DNA of 64,000 bases from contig CP021223.1 of NCBI GenBank assembly GCA_003999685.1, positions 310,001 to 374,000 on the forward strand, given 5' to 3'. Position numbers and translations under genes: made by a program. The stretch comes from Taiwanofungus camphoratus (taxonomy: Eukaryota > Basidiomycota > Agaricomycetes > Polyporales > Taiwanofungaceae). Shown piece after piece: positions 48,824 through 61,273 of the stretch. Below the pieces are notes generated by a model, which was given only the letters and a program-made list of their open reading frames with translations, made no database searches and was not told the DNA's origin. Within the stretch, counting starts at the first letter, position 1. Each line of letters opens with the position of its first letter.

Positions 48824-51272
48824 TCACTCGTCTCCAGTCACCTTCACTGGAGCGTAGATCGCATCCTCGGCCTTTGATAAGCCATGCTCCTTCACAATGC
48901 TGATCTCGAACATCCCAGCAGTTCGCAAGTTTTCCATAGTAGGTTCCTCCACCTGAGCGATGAGATCCTGAAGAGCAGGATGGTCGCGTACCAGCCATAT
49001 AAATTGGAGGAGACCTAGCGCTTGAAGCGCTCCGTGTTCACTCACGCCGCGAGTTAGTACGATTGAGAGCACGAACATCACTACAGACACGCTCAGTCCA
49101 ATAGCAACCTACATTCAGTCAGAGAAAATGAGCGTGATCATCGATGTATGGATCAACCGTGAGACAATACTTGCCGGAACAATATTCAACTGTCAAGGCA
49201 GATATGCGTCAGAACAAGCACAAAGCAAAACTTAGGTAGCCGCATAAGCGGACTATAGCACTTACGTTCAAACGAGACACTAGCTGTCCAGCAGAGGCTT
49301 GGCCCGAAATAAGCGTAATATAGTTATTCAACGGATCATCAGGCTCTGTCTCTTCGGTGCTCGCTGGTACATTTGAGGCTGTAAGAATGATCATCAGTCC
49401 GGGTGGTCTGGTACTATGACGCGCCCAGTACTCGCCTGCCCAAACAAGTGTAGAAGTCACATTGGCTATGAGAATGACGTCGATAGCAGTATCCATTATT
49501 CTTATTTACGGTTGGCCTACCGAGAGCATTTTCAAGATCATGCAAAGCTATATTTGTATTGTTGGCTGACTGAGGGTTCATACCCAATCTTTCCAAAAGG
49601 TAGCTGTATAAACAATGGAGGTAAGGCCCGATGCAATCAGCGAAGTCATGCGATACCCAACTCTGTGACGTCTGTGCCATCCGAGAATACAATTCCTTCT
49701 GTTGGCGTATCCGTCACGCCAACAGCCAATGTTCCATCTCGTGCAGAACCGATAATATCACCCCACTGATCAAGATGACTTGCCTCAGACATGAACAGTG
49801 TGCCATGTCGGCATGCGTACCGCATCAACCTGTCCATCCTCAATCGCGGAGGACACTCGCGACGCGGTTTGATTTGGGGCAATTATTGGTGTCCAAATCC
49901 CCCAATTTGATGAATTTTTGACAGCACTCGGCCCCGTAGAGACACTAAACCTGGTCTGGGCGTCGACGATGGCGGTCTGAGGTACCCAGGATAGGGTGCA
50001 TCCTACAAGCTGCAAATCGTAGACGGTGGTTTCGGCTTCCGGATCATACACTGAAATAGTGCATCAGTCGAGGGCATACGTTATCAAAGGGCTCGCAGAC
50101 TTGGAGGCTGTACAGGCGTATTACTTCCAAAGCTCCCGGAAGTGTCAGTCACATTAGTAGTGAGAACAAAGATTATATTGCGACCCTGGGAACATTGGTA
50201 AGCTCGGTATACGGATGAAGAAAGACGACTCACAAGGAATTGAGTAGAGCCGTCGTTAAGAAGACTGTAGTCTACTGCCTGTATCGCATTATTCCCTTTG
50301 GCAAGTATTGCATCAGAACCGGCGATATGTAAGCATAGAGTGAAACTCACATAATATTAGGTTTATGTCAAATGAAAAGTCGTAGTCGTCGTACGCCGCC
50401 GTCACGGTCCATTGCGATGTGAGATTCGTAGCATTCGTAGTCGAAATAATCCCCACAGCAGTAGCGTTCGGTAGAAATCCACATGTCGCATTGGCAGCCC
50501 AAGCGCCAACCGAGACGTTGCCAACACCGTCGTTCTCTGCCAGAATGTCATACAGAGAGGCTCCACTTAGCCCTAAGGTCGCCGAGGGACCTACACGCCC
50601 CAGATACGGCAGCAGAGTTGAACTATCGGCCCAAATGTCATATGGATTGACGAGTCTGGAAAACACAACAAAGCTCTGAAACAATTCATTCGATTTTGGA
50701 AGCCTTCTTACGATGAATAATTGATAAGGGGCATGCCCACAGTCGTGGTAACCGTGATACTATTTGATTGGTTGAATGTTTCCATGGAGAAAAAAGACGG
50801 CGTGCTGATATGGAGCACGGATATACAGACCAGATATAGAGTGACTTCGGCGATGCCGACAGCACAGGCAGCAAGGTATGTCTGCCGCCAGAGACTCAGG
50901 AAGGCAGAACCAAGCCCATTCCATGCATTCGATATGTCGTGAGCCGCCGTGAGGGTTTGATGGTTCCGCAACATACTCCTCATAGCAAGCCGTTGGGTCA
51001 GAACGACCATGACTGCGGTGTAGAGCTGTTCCAAGCTCGTCAGCGTATTGACGACACGATCAAGAGAAGATACACACTATCACAAATATCTGTAGAACAG
51101 CCACGACCAGTGTGGATGTCCTACCGCTGCGAGACAAGGAAACAACTACAGCATGCTCTGCATGACGAGACCACACAATCAGTAGTGCCACGTGTAAGGC
51201 AACGAGGAGAGCGTGTAGAACAATGCATGAGACATTCAGAAGTCTTGAATACGACCACTGAGCTAGCCGCAT
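48824..51272 (-). CDS. Large multi-pass membrane protein of unknown function
   Basis: Starts with MRLAQWSYSRLLNVSCIVLH and a first membrane helix, then (after an intron) LYTAVMVVLTQRLAMRS, a loop with AHDISNAWNGLGSAFLSLWR and another helix. A long extracytosolic region with many N-glycosylation sequons follows (for example NVSVGAWAANATCGFLPNAT). A C-terminal set of helices (VILIANVTSTLVWAGEYW and a GALQALGLLQFIW segment) ends at 48824 with APVKVTGDE. Many short introns break it and I did not settle every border. I recall similar proteins in Agaricomycetes, where they are numerous and uncharacterised. I do not assign a function. Confidence 0.65.
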
Positions 51273-52719
51273 GGCTCTGAGGTAGAGCAAACCAGAGAGT
51301 GGATAGGTTCAAAGAGCACGACTCGGCCTTTATGCAAGTTGCCCATTAAATATGTACTCATTGACCCTGATGATTGTGGTCAACGAATCGCTTGTTCGAA
51401 TCATGGATCTCGGACCCCGTTGTTGTGTTCGGCTTCCTAGATCTTGTAAAGCGCCGGCCTCTTTGTTGCGATCATGTTTGATTACCCTCTATGCAGATCA
51501 CTTCCAGATTTTTGATCTAATTCGTTGCATATAGCAAAGGCAAGCTCAACGACTTTAAGAAGATCTGATATTTAGCTGGCAATGAGAAGTACAGGAGTGG
51601 GTTTGGCACGACGCGCTCTGACTCTTGACATTGATCCATCGCCACATTTCGATGAGCGGCACGTACAACAAAGTTTGATGTGTCTGTTTACGGTGATACA
51701 CATTGATTACTTATTCTCAAGCACACTATTTGAGGTTGCACCCACCTACAACGCATGAACATATGCAAACGACGCATGTTCTTAGGGCGAGACAGTGACG
51801 CAAGGGAAGGCAATCGAGAAGTCCCTAGGTGGTGGGCCGATGCCTCAAATGATGCCCAGCCTACTTGCCACCGTAGCGACGGCGGCTGCGCGCCCATTCG
51901 GGAGTCGAGCGGCGTTGGCGCATGAAGACACCCGCACCTGATTATAAGAATGCAAAGCGACGTTCCAGCACCAAGTTCACATGCCGTCAGGAAACGCGGG
52001 AGTGATTCGGGGAAGGCGATGTAGCCAGCATGTCCTGGAGGCGCCAGTGAACCCAGCAGTCAGTCAGAGCTGTGTACGCCCCAATACACGAGTCCAAGGG
52101 CCAGAAGCCTGTACTTACTCAGCTTGCTTCGAGCGCCCAGCGCCCATATTGACCCGCGCCCCTCGCAACCACCCACGCTCCCATGAAACGATTCCTGCTG
52201 GGCGTTACAGGGCGGCTTCAACACCAAGCCCGCAAGCATCATACACACGTAGACTTATTCTTTCCTCTAGGTAGACTCCTAGGTACTACTTCCCAGAATC
52301 CTGAAGCCTAAAATCTCCAGACTCAAGATAGGCAGACCAGTCCGGCTCCACGACTTGAACCCAGAATTCGGACCTGGACATCTACTTGCTTAAGAGACGA
52401 TTCAGACGAATAGCATCAAGAGAAACGTTCCAGAACTGAGGAGAGCGTCATGGTAATGAAAGCAATCTGACAAGTAGCGCCCGGATCATGCACTCCCAGA
52501 CAAAATAAAGTCACAGCTCACAAGAGTTGGGGGATACAATTTGGTTCGGACGTATTTAAAGTACACTCGTGAAGTTGTTAATGTCCCCATACATGACTGA
52601 TCGTTATTGTCTGCACGTCTAAAATACACCAGATTATTTAAGCAATAACTCTATGTTCACATACGCACTTGATCATAGATCCCTCACAAAAGACATCATG
52701 ACCTCCGATCGTGCAAGCC
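51273..52719. other. Intergenic, 1.4 kb
   Basis: No convincing ORF or spliced gene. A tRNA-like T-arm string near 52355 lacks the rest of a tRNA. Otherwise nothing seen. Confidence 0.4.
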
Positions 52720-53558
52720 CTACAGCGGGCCCACCATCTTTTTCAGCCCCTCAAGCACTGTCTTCGCCTGCTCTTCCGTGGTCTCTTCCATACCCACGAC
52801 GACGACGCCCTCCTCATCATCGGGGTTCTCGAGCGTCTGCAGCTGGCTGTCCACCATGTTCGCCTTCATATAGTGCCCCTGCCTCCGCTGCACGCGCTCA
52901 AGCAGCAGGCTGCGCTCGCCCTTTATGTACACGAAGTACGTAGGGAGCGCGGCGGGGCGCGCAGGCTGCTCGGCGTGCAGCGGCTCAGGGAGGGACGGGC
53001 GCAGGTTCCCGCGGAGGATCCCGCGGTAGTACTTGCGCAGCGCGGAGCAGGTGACAAGCACTCCCGCACGTTGGCGCGGTGCGTCTTCTTGCCCGTGCCC
53101 GGGGCGTGTGCCGGAAGCTGACCCGTTCGTGGCGGCTGCAAGGCCCGAGTCGGACGTGGTCGTCGTGGTGGGCGCGCGGGCGGCCGCGTCGGCAGAGTGG
53201 AGCTTCGTGGGCGCGATGGATGCAGGGTCGGGGAACGCGCGGCCGTCTTTGAGCTGCTCCGCGACGAGGCGCTCGGCGGTGGTGCGCAGGAGCGCGAGCC
53301 ACGGCTCGCGATCTGCGTCCGCGAGGGGCTGCCCGGCGGACATCTTCTCGATGTTGGCGGGCGGGTGCAGCTCGTCGCCCTCGATGTAGGGCAGGCGGAG
53401 CGTTGCGCTGAGCGACTTGGCGAGCGTAGTCTTGCCTGTGCCCGCGACGCCCTGCAGGGTGTGAGGTGCGTTAGAAGACGGATGGTGTGGTATGTAGATA
53501 GACGCACCATAATTACAATGAGGATAGGTTTAGGCTCGTCTGAGCTCGACTTTGGCAT
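52720..53558 (-). CDS. Gluconokinase
   Basis: Two exons (53558-53508, 53451-52720) give 260 residues. It phosphorylates gluconate to 6-phosphogluconate with ATP, feeding the pentose phosphate pathway in the cytosol. Visible: PILIVIM then the P-loop GVAGTGKTTLAKSLS (split by the intron), YIEGDELHPPANIEKM with the family GDxxHP, GQPLADADREPWL, VTCSALRKYYRG, and the C-terminal GHYMKANMVDSQLQTLENP. It is longer than the roughly 170-200 residues usual, owing to an Ala/Thr/Gly-rich insert at about residues 85-140 that contains a run of five Thr and GLAAATNGSASGTRPG. The catalytic core is intact around it. Confidence 0.9.
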
Positions 53559-54484
53559 GATTTACAGCACAATACGAGCAGTGGACGCTTCGGGATAGGA
53601 TGTTCAGCAGGCAGTGCTGGCTATAAATTCATGTGTGGATGACGGGCCGGAGAGTGGTCGGAGGTGTCGGGTCTTGCGACGACGTGACAGTGAACGGTGC
53701 CTGGACGCGCCCCGGGAACGCGAGTGACGATGAGCTCGAGATGAAAGTCGACGAGCACGACAAAGGGCTGTAGTGCCACATGATCGCAGCGACGTCCTCC
53801 GCGTTGGCAGCGGCAGTGACAGCGACAGATGATCTCATCGTGCCGATCCCGATCCCACTTGCCCGATACAGGCCTGATCTATGATCCTCCTCTCTGCACT
53901 GCCAGTCCACAGTAGCAGCCCACTTACAACCGTAAACGCTGCAAGGAGACAAGACGGCAATGATGGTGATCATTACAAGATTTGTAAAATAACAAGCCTA
54001 TGGTACCGAAGTCGACGATGACAATGACAATGACAGCCCGGAGCAGAGTAGTGAAATGCTCGACCTCCTGACATCCATGATTCCGCACGACAAATTCAGA
54101 GACGAGACCAAATGAAGGGGGGTTGGTGACAAAAGATGGCAAGATCAGGGGGGTCACATAAAGCAATGAAGTAGATGAACTATGTACGATACTTGAATGT
54201 GTATTTTACTTCAACAAGTGCGGTTCTAGATGCGCAAGATTCGAACCGGAAAGTAATGATGGTCGGAGCGTAATGTATGGATACATGCAAGGCAATCGAT
54301 GCGAAAACGGGGGACGAAGAAAACGAGTGCGTGCGGGAAGCCGGGTATGCCAGGGGAGCAATTTTTCAGGTTGTGAGTGATGTTGAGATCCAAAGAATGA
54401 GAGTCGCAGACTCTGAGAGTTATGTTGTTTGCATGAGACAAGCCAGAAGATCGACGAGATGAAATTGGTCGAGGCCGCAACCCA
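53559..54484. other. Intergenic, gluconokinase to DUF6593-type gene
   Basis: 926 bp. Holds the gluconokinase promoter on the left and the 3' flank of the next gene on the right. No gene or RNA that I can support. Confidence 0.4.
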
Positions 54485-57366
54485 TCAGCCGTGGGACCCC
54501 CGTGTCCGCCCCCGGGCGGGGGTAGGCACCCTGACAGAGAAATCAATCGCGTCGTACGCAGGCGGCGGCAGCTCGTACACGCTCTCCCCGTCGCCCGCCA
54601 CCTCGCGATGCGTCCCCCCATGCGCAAACGCGCGCACAGGCACGCCTCCCGCGTCCACATGCACCATCCCAGATCCAGGGCCCGGCGCCACCGTCTGCGC
54701 GGCGTTCGGCGGCGGAGGCAACGGCGGCCCAGGGCCGAGCGCGAGCGACCCGATCCCGCCCGCGAGCTGCTCCTCCTCCAGCGCATACGCGAGCTCCGTG
54801 TGCTGCGAGGACGGCCCCGCGTCCGGCTGGCGCTGCCGCGCCGCCTCCATCGCGAGCTTCGGCGGCAGCGGCGCGGCGTGCTGCGGCGGGGGCGGCGGGG
54901 GCGGGATGGAGCGCACGGACGCGCGCAGGCTCGTCCTGCTAGTCGATGAGCGCGGCTCGGCGCCCGTCGGCTGGTCGGGATTCGAGAGGACGCGCTGGAG
55001 CGGCGGCTTCGGCAGCTCGCGCCAAGGCGAGAGCGCGGGCGACGAGGGCGCGGCGTACAGCCCCGAGCTCGTGGGAGACGCGTACGCACTGGCAGATGCA
55101 GATGTGCTCGCGAACGGGTGGCTCAAGCCTGACGTGGAGGTGGACGCGCGGGACAAGGTAGCATGCGGGCTTCGGGCGCGCGCAAGGTCCGCAGTAGCCG
55201 CGGTATACGAGGACGTGCTAGGGGTGGCGTAGAGGTCGGAGAATTGCGCAGCATACGACACCGCCGCCGAGTACGATGCCGCGGTCGAGCTGGACGGGGG
55301 GGAATACACGGACTCGTCGTAGGATGGCGTCGGCTCGGGGTTCATGACTTGTAGGCGGCGCTGGGGCTGAGGAAGCGCTGGGACGGGTGGTGCGCCGGGG
55401 GAGCGCCCTGCTGGACTGGGCGTCGTACCGGGTGTAGATGGGGGAGGTGCGTGCTCGCTCGATCCCGAGCCCGATCCCGAGCCGGACCAAGTCGTTTGTG
55501 CGTCCCAAGGCGAGACCGTGCTTGTACCAGAGAAGGGTGTCTCTGGAGTAGGCGGGTCGTCTGCAGTTGCGTTCGAGGCCTCCTGTCGAACGTTTCCGCT
55601 CTCCCGTCTGCTCACACTTCTGCTCCCGCCCGCCTGTGCATGGTCGCCCGGGTCGGGCTCTGGCGGTAAAGGTGTCGAGTGAATGATCGCGAGCCACCTC
55701 TGCACAGCGCGGTTCGACGAACCCGGGATGCGAACAGTCGCGGGGCGGTCGAGCCACTCCTGCGTGGTCGTCGTAAGTAATAGGGCGGTCGCGACCAGAT
55801 AGTCGAGTAGAAGGAACGGGACACCGGCGTGGTTTTGTTGCGAGCGCGCGAGCTCGGCATCGATGAGAGTCTCAAAAATGCGTAGGCGGGGAGGAGCGCT
55901 GAGCACGGCGGCGTCAAGGACGGCGATAGGCCCCTTGATGCCGGTAGTAGTGCACTGCATGAACGAGCGGAGGGGCTGCATGAGACGGGGGCTTAACAGT
56001 AGGCAGGAGCGGGTCAAGTAGGCCACTCACATAGTAGGAATTGCCAGGCACAAGCTTCCACTTGAGGGTGTGGGGGTAATGGGGAAGGTTGAATTTACGG
56101 CTCCTAGGAATTGAGACGATCAGTTAAGGTGAACACGAAAAAAGAAGGAAATAATAGGGGCAATCCACGATGTTCGGGCACAACAACATCCATGCATGGC
56201 TCTCAAGTAAGTATGAGTGAAAGAACTGTTGCTCTCGCAAACTCCACTAAGCCATGATGAGGTCTGAACGTTACGTTCTCTCGATGCAGTGACCAGTATT
56301 GCAAACAGCGTTAGATCGCAGCCACGCCAACAGTCCAATAGGCCCACATATCATTGACTGTGAAGTGTCTGTGCCTAGCTATGCATTCTCTTCGTCGCGG
56401 ACATCGCCAGGACGACGGGCAGCTTCTCAGTGGAATTCTTCCAACGACTCAATGATCTGGGCCCACCACAACTAGACACATTTTCACATAGAAGGGGAAC
56501 AGAAACCGTAAAGCACAGAGCTTTAGCTGGCTGAACAGCTCAAGCAGAGCTTCGGCGCACAATACGGCTGCCGTCCGAGAATCTCGCTAGCACACGAGAC
56601 GCCCGCAGAGTCCGGAACCTGCATATTGCCCTTTTGGTCAAATGGCATTCCTAACGGATCAGGCAGCCACGCCTGCAGCTCAATGCGCGACAGATTCGAC
56701 GTTCAAAATGCCATCGGGCGTTCGCAGTCTTCCCTTGAGTGTCCGAAGCGCGAACACCGCCGATGCCCCAATAAGAGTGATAAGCACGTACGCAAGATTG
56801 CCAAGTGCGCCCAGCTTGAGGAAGTCGTCCGCATCCCGCCAGCTGCCGCTACCCATCTGGATGCTCTTGCCGGAGCGGCCCTTGCCCTTGCCGGAGACGA
56901 CGTTGGGGGGCCACTGGATGGTCGCGGCCTTGCCGGCCTCGCGAAGGCGGGAGTCGAGGCGGTAGATGCTGGTCATGTCGGCAACAGTCTCAATGATGTA
57001 GAGAGGCTCCTTGGAGGAGTTGTCCTTGATGACGGTGTCGAGGAAGGAGGGCCCGCTGAGCTTGAGGGTGAGGATGGGGGGCGGACCGGGGGGAGGCTGG
57101 GGCGCGCGGGGGCCGGAGCTGGACATGCTCTGAGTGCGGGAAGGGGAGGGCATCTCGCTGCGTTCGCGGTCGCGGTCTTTGTCGTTTCCAGCGATGTCGA
57201 GGAGGCGGAGGACAGGGGCGGGGAGGGAGAAGGAGGAGGGCCTGCCACAGCTGGAGGAGGCGGTGGGGGAGGTGACTGCAGAGCCGGTTGTGTGTGGACG
57301 GGGAGGAGGGCGATCAGAGGACGAAGGAGAGTCGAGGGGAAAGGGCGTTATGTATCCCCTGGCCAT
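54485..57366 (-). CDS. DUF6593-type Agaricomycete protein with long disordered tail
   Basis: Three exons (57366-56792, 56103-56031, 55954-54485) join in frame to 705 residues. The folded part spans the introns: PPILTLKLSGPSFLDTVI, ADMTSIYRLD, AATIQWPPNVV, SGSWRDADDFLK in exon 1; SRKFNLPHYPHTLKWKLVPG in exon 2; then CTTTGIKGPIAVLDAAVL and LDYLVATALLLTTTTQEWLD. This order matches the DUF6593-type domain recalled from mushroom proteins; no function is known. The remaining 350 or so residues are Ser/Pro/Ala-rich, with a poly-Pro run. The first intron is 688 nt, and exon 1 stays open 36 codons past the donor through a hydrophobic segment, so an unspliced form would end in a possible membrane helix. 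An antisense open frame over exon 3 is taken as a GC-composition shadow. Confidence 0.75.
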
Positions 57367-57985
57367 CGCAATTCGAGTTCTGGCAAGAAGAGCCCGAATC
57401 GAGCAACGCGAGACGCCGTATTCATTTCATGAGACTATCGCTTACATAACATGACCGCCCGCACCGCATGCGGTATAGCGTCTCACTGCAGCCGTCCGCC
57501 TGCGTCTCACAGAGCGCCCTCGTCGGAGTCAACGGTGCTTTACATGACGAATTAGTAGCACACGTATGGTTGTCTACAAGCACATCCGCCCATCCCTGGC
57601 TGCCAGCGCTGTGACCGTGAGTCCTGCTCGACAAGCATATGGGCGTGCCGTCCTTCCTTGGCTAGACGTTGTACAAGCGAAGTCTTCGAGCGTCGGAGGA
57701 TGCCGCCCGGGGCCGCTCCGAGGCACCAGCGTTATCGTGACATCTGAACATCCGAGCAGCGGATCAGGCATCCTCCGGACTGCTAATCGCCGAATCTCCG
57801 GCCGCCCGTAAGCCGCATGCCGGGGCCACCCCATGTGGCCATACGTGAAGCGGTGTGACGCTCACCGGCGACGCGTCTCTATTTCCTTCTTTCTCCCGTC
57901 CGACTACCATCTCCGCCGCGCCATTTGCCCTGCACCGCAGCCGCAGCTGACTCACGCATTCCATCACCACTAGCGCTGCTAAGAA
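57367..57985. promoter_or_regulatory. Divergent intergenic region, DUF6593-type gene / CHZ1
   Basis: 619 bp between two diverging starts. CpG-rich, with no TATA seen. Confidence 0.35.
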
Positions 57986-58494
57986 ATGTCTACTGACGCG
58001 ACGTCTCCGTACGTGTTCCCGCATCCTCGCCGTACCCCGTCCTGATCCGCTGCTACGCGTGTAGCTCTGCCACAAAGCAGAACGCGAACGCGAACTCAGG
58101 CGTGCCCTCCCCCGACAAGGGCAAGGGCAAGAGCAAGTTTGTCGAGGAGGTCGCAGTGGACGACGACGACGACGATGAAGACGACGAAGAGGAAGAGGAA
58201 GAGGAAGAAGACATGGACGAGGTGCGCGCTCAGTCCACTCCAGCCCATTTCTCCTCTTCTCATCTACACCATCTGCGACTCGACGCGTCGTGACGCGTGT
58301 CTGGCCCGCAGGACGACGACCTTGGCGACATCGACCCCTCTGCGATCCTCCCTGCGCGCCGCACGCGTGGCGTACGCGTCGACTACACCTCCGCGGCCGC
58401 CCTCGCGAAGGCCGGCCTCAAGCCCGAGGGTGCCGACGAGGACGAGGACGAGCAGTCGTTCGAGGTGCGGGACGAGGACATGCACGACGACTAG
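57986..58494 (+). CDS. CHZ1: Histone H2A.Z-specific chaperone Chz1
   Basis: Three exons; the first is 23 nt (57986-58008), ending in a split Pro codon. The second encodes SPDKGKGKSKFVEEVAV followed by an acidic run of Asp and Glu. The third (to 58494) gives DIDPSAILPARRTRGVRVDY and a short acidic end DEDMHDD. The ILPxRRTRGxxVDY block is the CHZ motif that binds H2A.Z-H2B for delivery to the SWR1 remodeller in the nucleus. At about 120 residues it is typical for the family. The acidic run is encoded by GAC/GAA repeats and may vary in length between strains. Confidence 0.9.
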
Positions 58495-59766
58495 CGCGCG
58501 CACCGCCAAGCAACATCGCGAGCGCCCACGGTGTATTGTGTACCTGGGTATTACGTTGATCATTGACTGCTGATCTGTCGAGCCCCCGCATGTCCATATC
58601 AGGTGGCGAAGGCGAAAAGTAACGGTGTATTTCTTTGTCCTGTGTGTGTGTCTATATCTACAACGTGTTGTTGTCATCTTTAATGTTAAGTAACGTTGTG
58701 CGCTGCTTTTTGGCGTGTGCGTCTGCAGGCGACCATGTGTGGTAGAGTTGTCGTGCGTGCTTGAACTCCGAGGCCAGTGAATTGCGGGATTCTGAGGTTA
58801 GGCCACCGCCACCAATCGGGTCGCATAGCTGAATGTCCTCTGGAAATTTCAAGTTGCTCGCGCGGTCGCGAGGGAGTGTCGCGAGGGGCACGCGTCGCGA
58901 CACGTAAGAGTACCTGTGGGCGCTGGGCGCTTCGCGCTCGCGCCGCTCAGTCTCCAAGTCATTCTTGCCAATTGCCTTTTTCTGCCTCGTCCGCGGCCGG
59001 CCAGCACCGGTGAAGTTTGAACTACTACTTCGCCTTCCAGCTTCTGCATCTTCGCACTCGTGTTTCAGGCCTGGCGATGTTATTGCGAAGTCTTGCGTGC
59101 TGGCCAGCGCTCGGCGGCTCAGGCACCGGACTTGTTCATGTCTTTGCGACTTTAAACAAGTTGCGTGTTGGGCCTTTCGAGAGATGAACCTAGCTCATTC
59201 CGGGAGCCTGGAATACTTGGCGGTGGCGCGTACACACCTCGAGGCAGACCGGAGTCTGTTAGTTTCTAGCCTTCAACGTGCACACGACGGCGATGTGCGG
59301 CCAGCTCGAATCCCACATATGGCGGTCTTGACGCCTACACATGTCAGCTTCGCCAGTCTGCTGAACAACCGGTCTGCAAGGTTCGCTGTAAGCTGACGGG
59401 ACAGCTCGGGCAGATTAGGTCTCGCATGTGTGAGTAATGATGATGCAACGGTGCTGTATATCTTTATTCCACTCGCTGTATTCATTAGCGGTGCATGCCG
59501 TGATTTTAGTGTACTCCGAGTCGAGCCACGGGACCAAGGCTGAACTGCTGAGCTGTGTCATTTCCCTGAGCTACACCTGAAGAGAGGTACAGAGGTGAGA
59601 AGCAGCGCGAGGTGTTGGCATTCTTGTCCTCCAATACTGGGTCTAACTTTCTGCTTCTGGGCTTAATCCTTGGAATGATATGAATGTCGTCCTTGCAATT
59701 GGGTTGCATATCTAGTGAATGAGTATATGAATCATGACTGATCTCATTTAGTCTTTGTTTGTCACG
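58495..59766. other. Intergenic, normal composition
   Basis: About 1.3 kb downstream of CHZ1 with ordinary CpG content and no gene that I can support. Confidence 0.4.
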
Positions 59767-60938
59767 GAGTGAGGAAAGGTCATAACATAGCCTAAGTACT
59801 TCACCTTCTCTGTGATGTCAATGTTCAGGACATGATGATGTAGTACCATGGCCCCTTGTCATTCTGTTTGCATGCTTCACTGATTCCAGCAGCCAATTGT
59901 CAGAACTTGCTATCTCATCTTGACTGGCTGCCCAGAAATGAGGCTAGACTACCAGCATTATCCCATCCATCATCCTCTTCACTTGATGGGATGACCCAAC
60001 TTCATTGCCTTTATGAAATTAGCTGTCTGGGGACCCACAGTAGGTGTAGGTAGTCTTTCTTTGTTTCAAGCTACAAATGCCAGATGTGCATCAATAAAAG
60101 TGCTCTCATAGTCATTTCTCAAAGTGAGGCTTGACCTTTTTGCCATCTATTGCTGTCCTTTTGGTCTTCAGCAAGATAGCATCCTGTAATGTATGTGCAG
60201 AACAGCTGTTCAGGCTGGGCAAGAGTCTTTGTTTGTGGGATTCTGAGTCTATGATGCATGGTCAGATGATGCTAGCTTCATCCAGAACAGCACCTCTTCT
60301 ATCATCTGTTCAATGCCCCATGCTTGATCAACAAAGACATCAGTGAATAGAATAAAGTATCTGCTGTTTCAACCTTCTATATACAACTGTAAAGTTGGTG
60401 CCATTCTTACTGGCCCCCTATGCAGCAGCAGCATCAAGTGCATTGACATCACTTTGTCACAGTTTTCTCTAAATTTTCTGCTATTTTATAGATTTTATTG
60501 AAGGGTTTAGAGACTTAACCATTATCTGCATATTTAGGAGGGTTATCATACTAATTAGAGCGCACATGACTTAGATCTAGTCATTTTACATTGGCCTTTA
60601 CATAATAGGTTACAATGTACCAAGTATACAATGCCAAGGCCAGTATAGTCACTACAAACAAGCTATAGAAACAAGAGGACAAGTTGATATACAGACAGAG
60701 GACAACCCAATCAACAAGAGTAGATTACATGGTCATATCTGATATATTGTTTCACAGCCAGAGTGAGCAATATTTCAGCATTTAGTAAATAACTGACACA
60801 CTGCTGCTTGCTCAGCATTTTAAACTGCCAATATATGGACCAAAGACAGTATTGTTGTGAAGCTTGCATTGATAGGCCTGTAGCAGAATATACACCCACA
60901 GAAATACAGGATACTTCCTCTCTCACTTTGGGCAGCAC
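59767..60938 (-). mobile_element. CpG-depleted fossil element, tentatively Ty1/copia LTR type
   Basis: This 1.17-kb block has one CpG (60561-60562) where about 50 would be expected from its base content, while both flanks have many. It is rich in TpG and CpA, as left by methylation and deamination of a silenced repeat. On the minus strand short pieces recall Copia integrase (YFILFTD near 60330). It is an old, heavily broken fragment with many breaks; no terminal repeats were found. The family call is weak. Confidence 0.4.
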
Positions 60939-61273
60939 CGCAGCAAGACAAATTTGTAAGGAGTATGCTTATAAGTACATGAAGTATGTCAAGCTTAGAC
61001 TCATCACTCGGGGCTCTAAGCTGGTCATGATTTTGGAGAATGAGGGTCTTCGATGATGAGAGCGGCTTTCTATCGGGAGAAGCACAGACCGACTTTATCT
61101 TCAAAGTATAGTCCATATGTAAAAATTAATCAGTGAAATGCGCAACATTCGCAGGCAAGCTGAAGATGTTGACCAAAAGTATCGGCAAATTCCGATCAGT
61201 AGCGCGACGCGTAACAGAGACGCGTCAGTCGCAGGTATCATATTCACCTTCAGTCCACTCCTCATTCATCGTC
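60939..61273. other. Spacer and PRE9 promoter
   Basis: 335 bp over which CpG content returns to normal. Holds the upstream region of PRE9; no element identified. Confidence 0.4.

Noticed and set aside
52340-52400. B-box-like GGGTTCAAGTC on the minus strand
   Set aside because: The upstream sequence has no A box or cloverleaf; not a tRNA, and no evidence for a SINE copy.
54226-54300. T-arm-like GGTTCGAATC on the minus strand
   Set aside because: No A box or acceptor stem at the right distance, so not a tRNA.
54429-55232. 267-codon plus-strand open frame opposite the DUF6593-type gene
   Set aside because: Gly/Ala/Ser-rich shadow of a GC-rich disordered exon; no family resemblance, and the minus-strand frame splices correctly to conserved exons.
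58160-58215. GAC/GAA repeat run
   Set aside because: It encodes the acidic stretch of CHZ1 and needs no separate explanation beyond low complexity.
60780-60930. Weak RNase H-like residues on the minus strand of the CpG-poor block
   Set aside because: Its position relative to the integrase-like piece is the reverse of Copia order and the match is poor; treated as unassigned fossil sequence.
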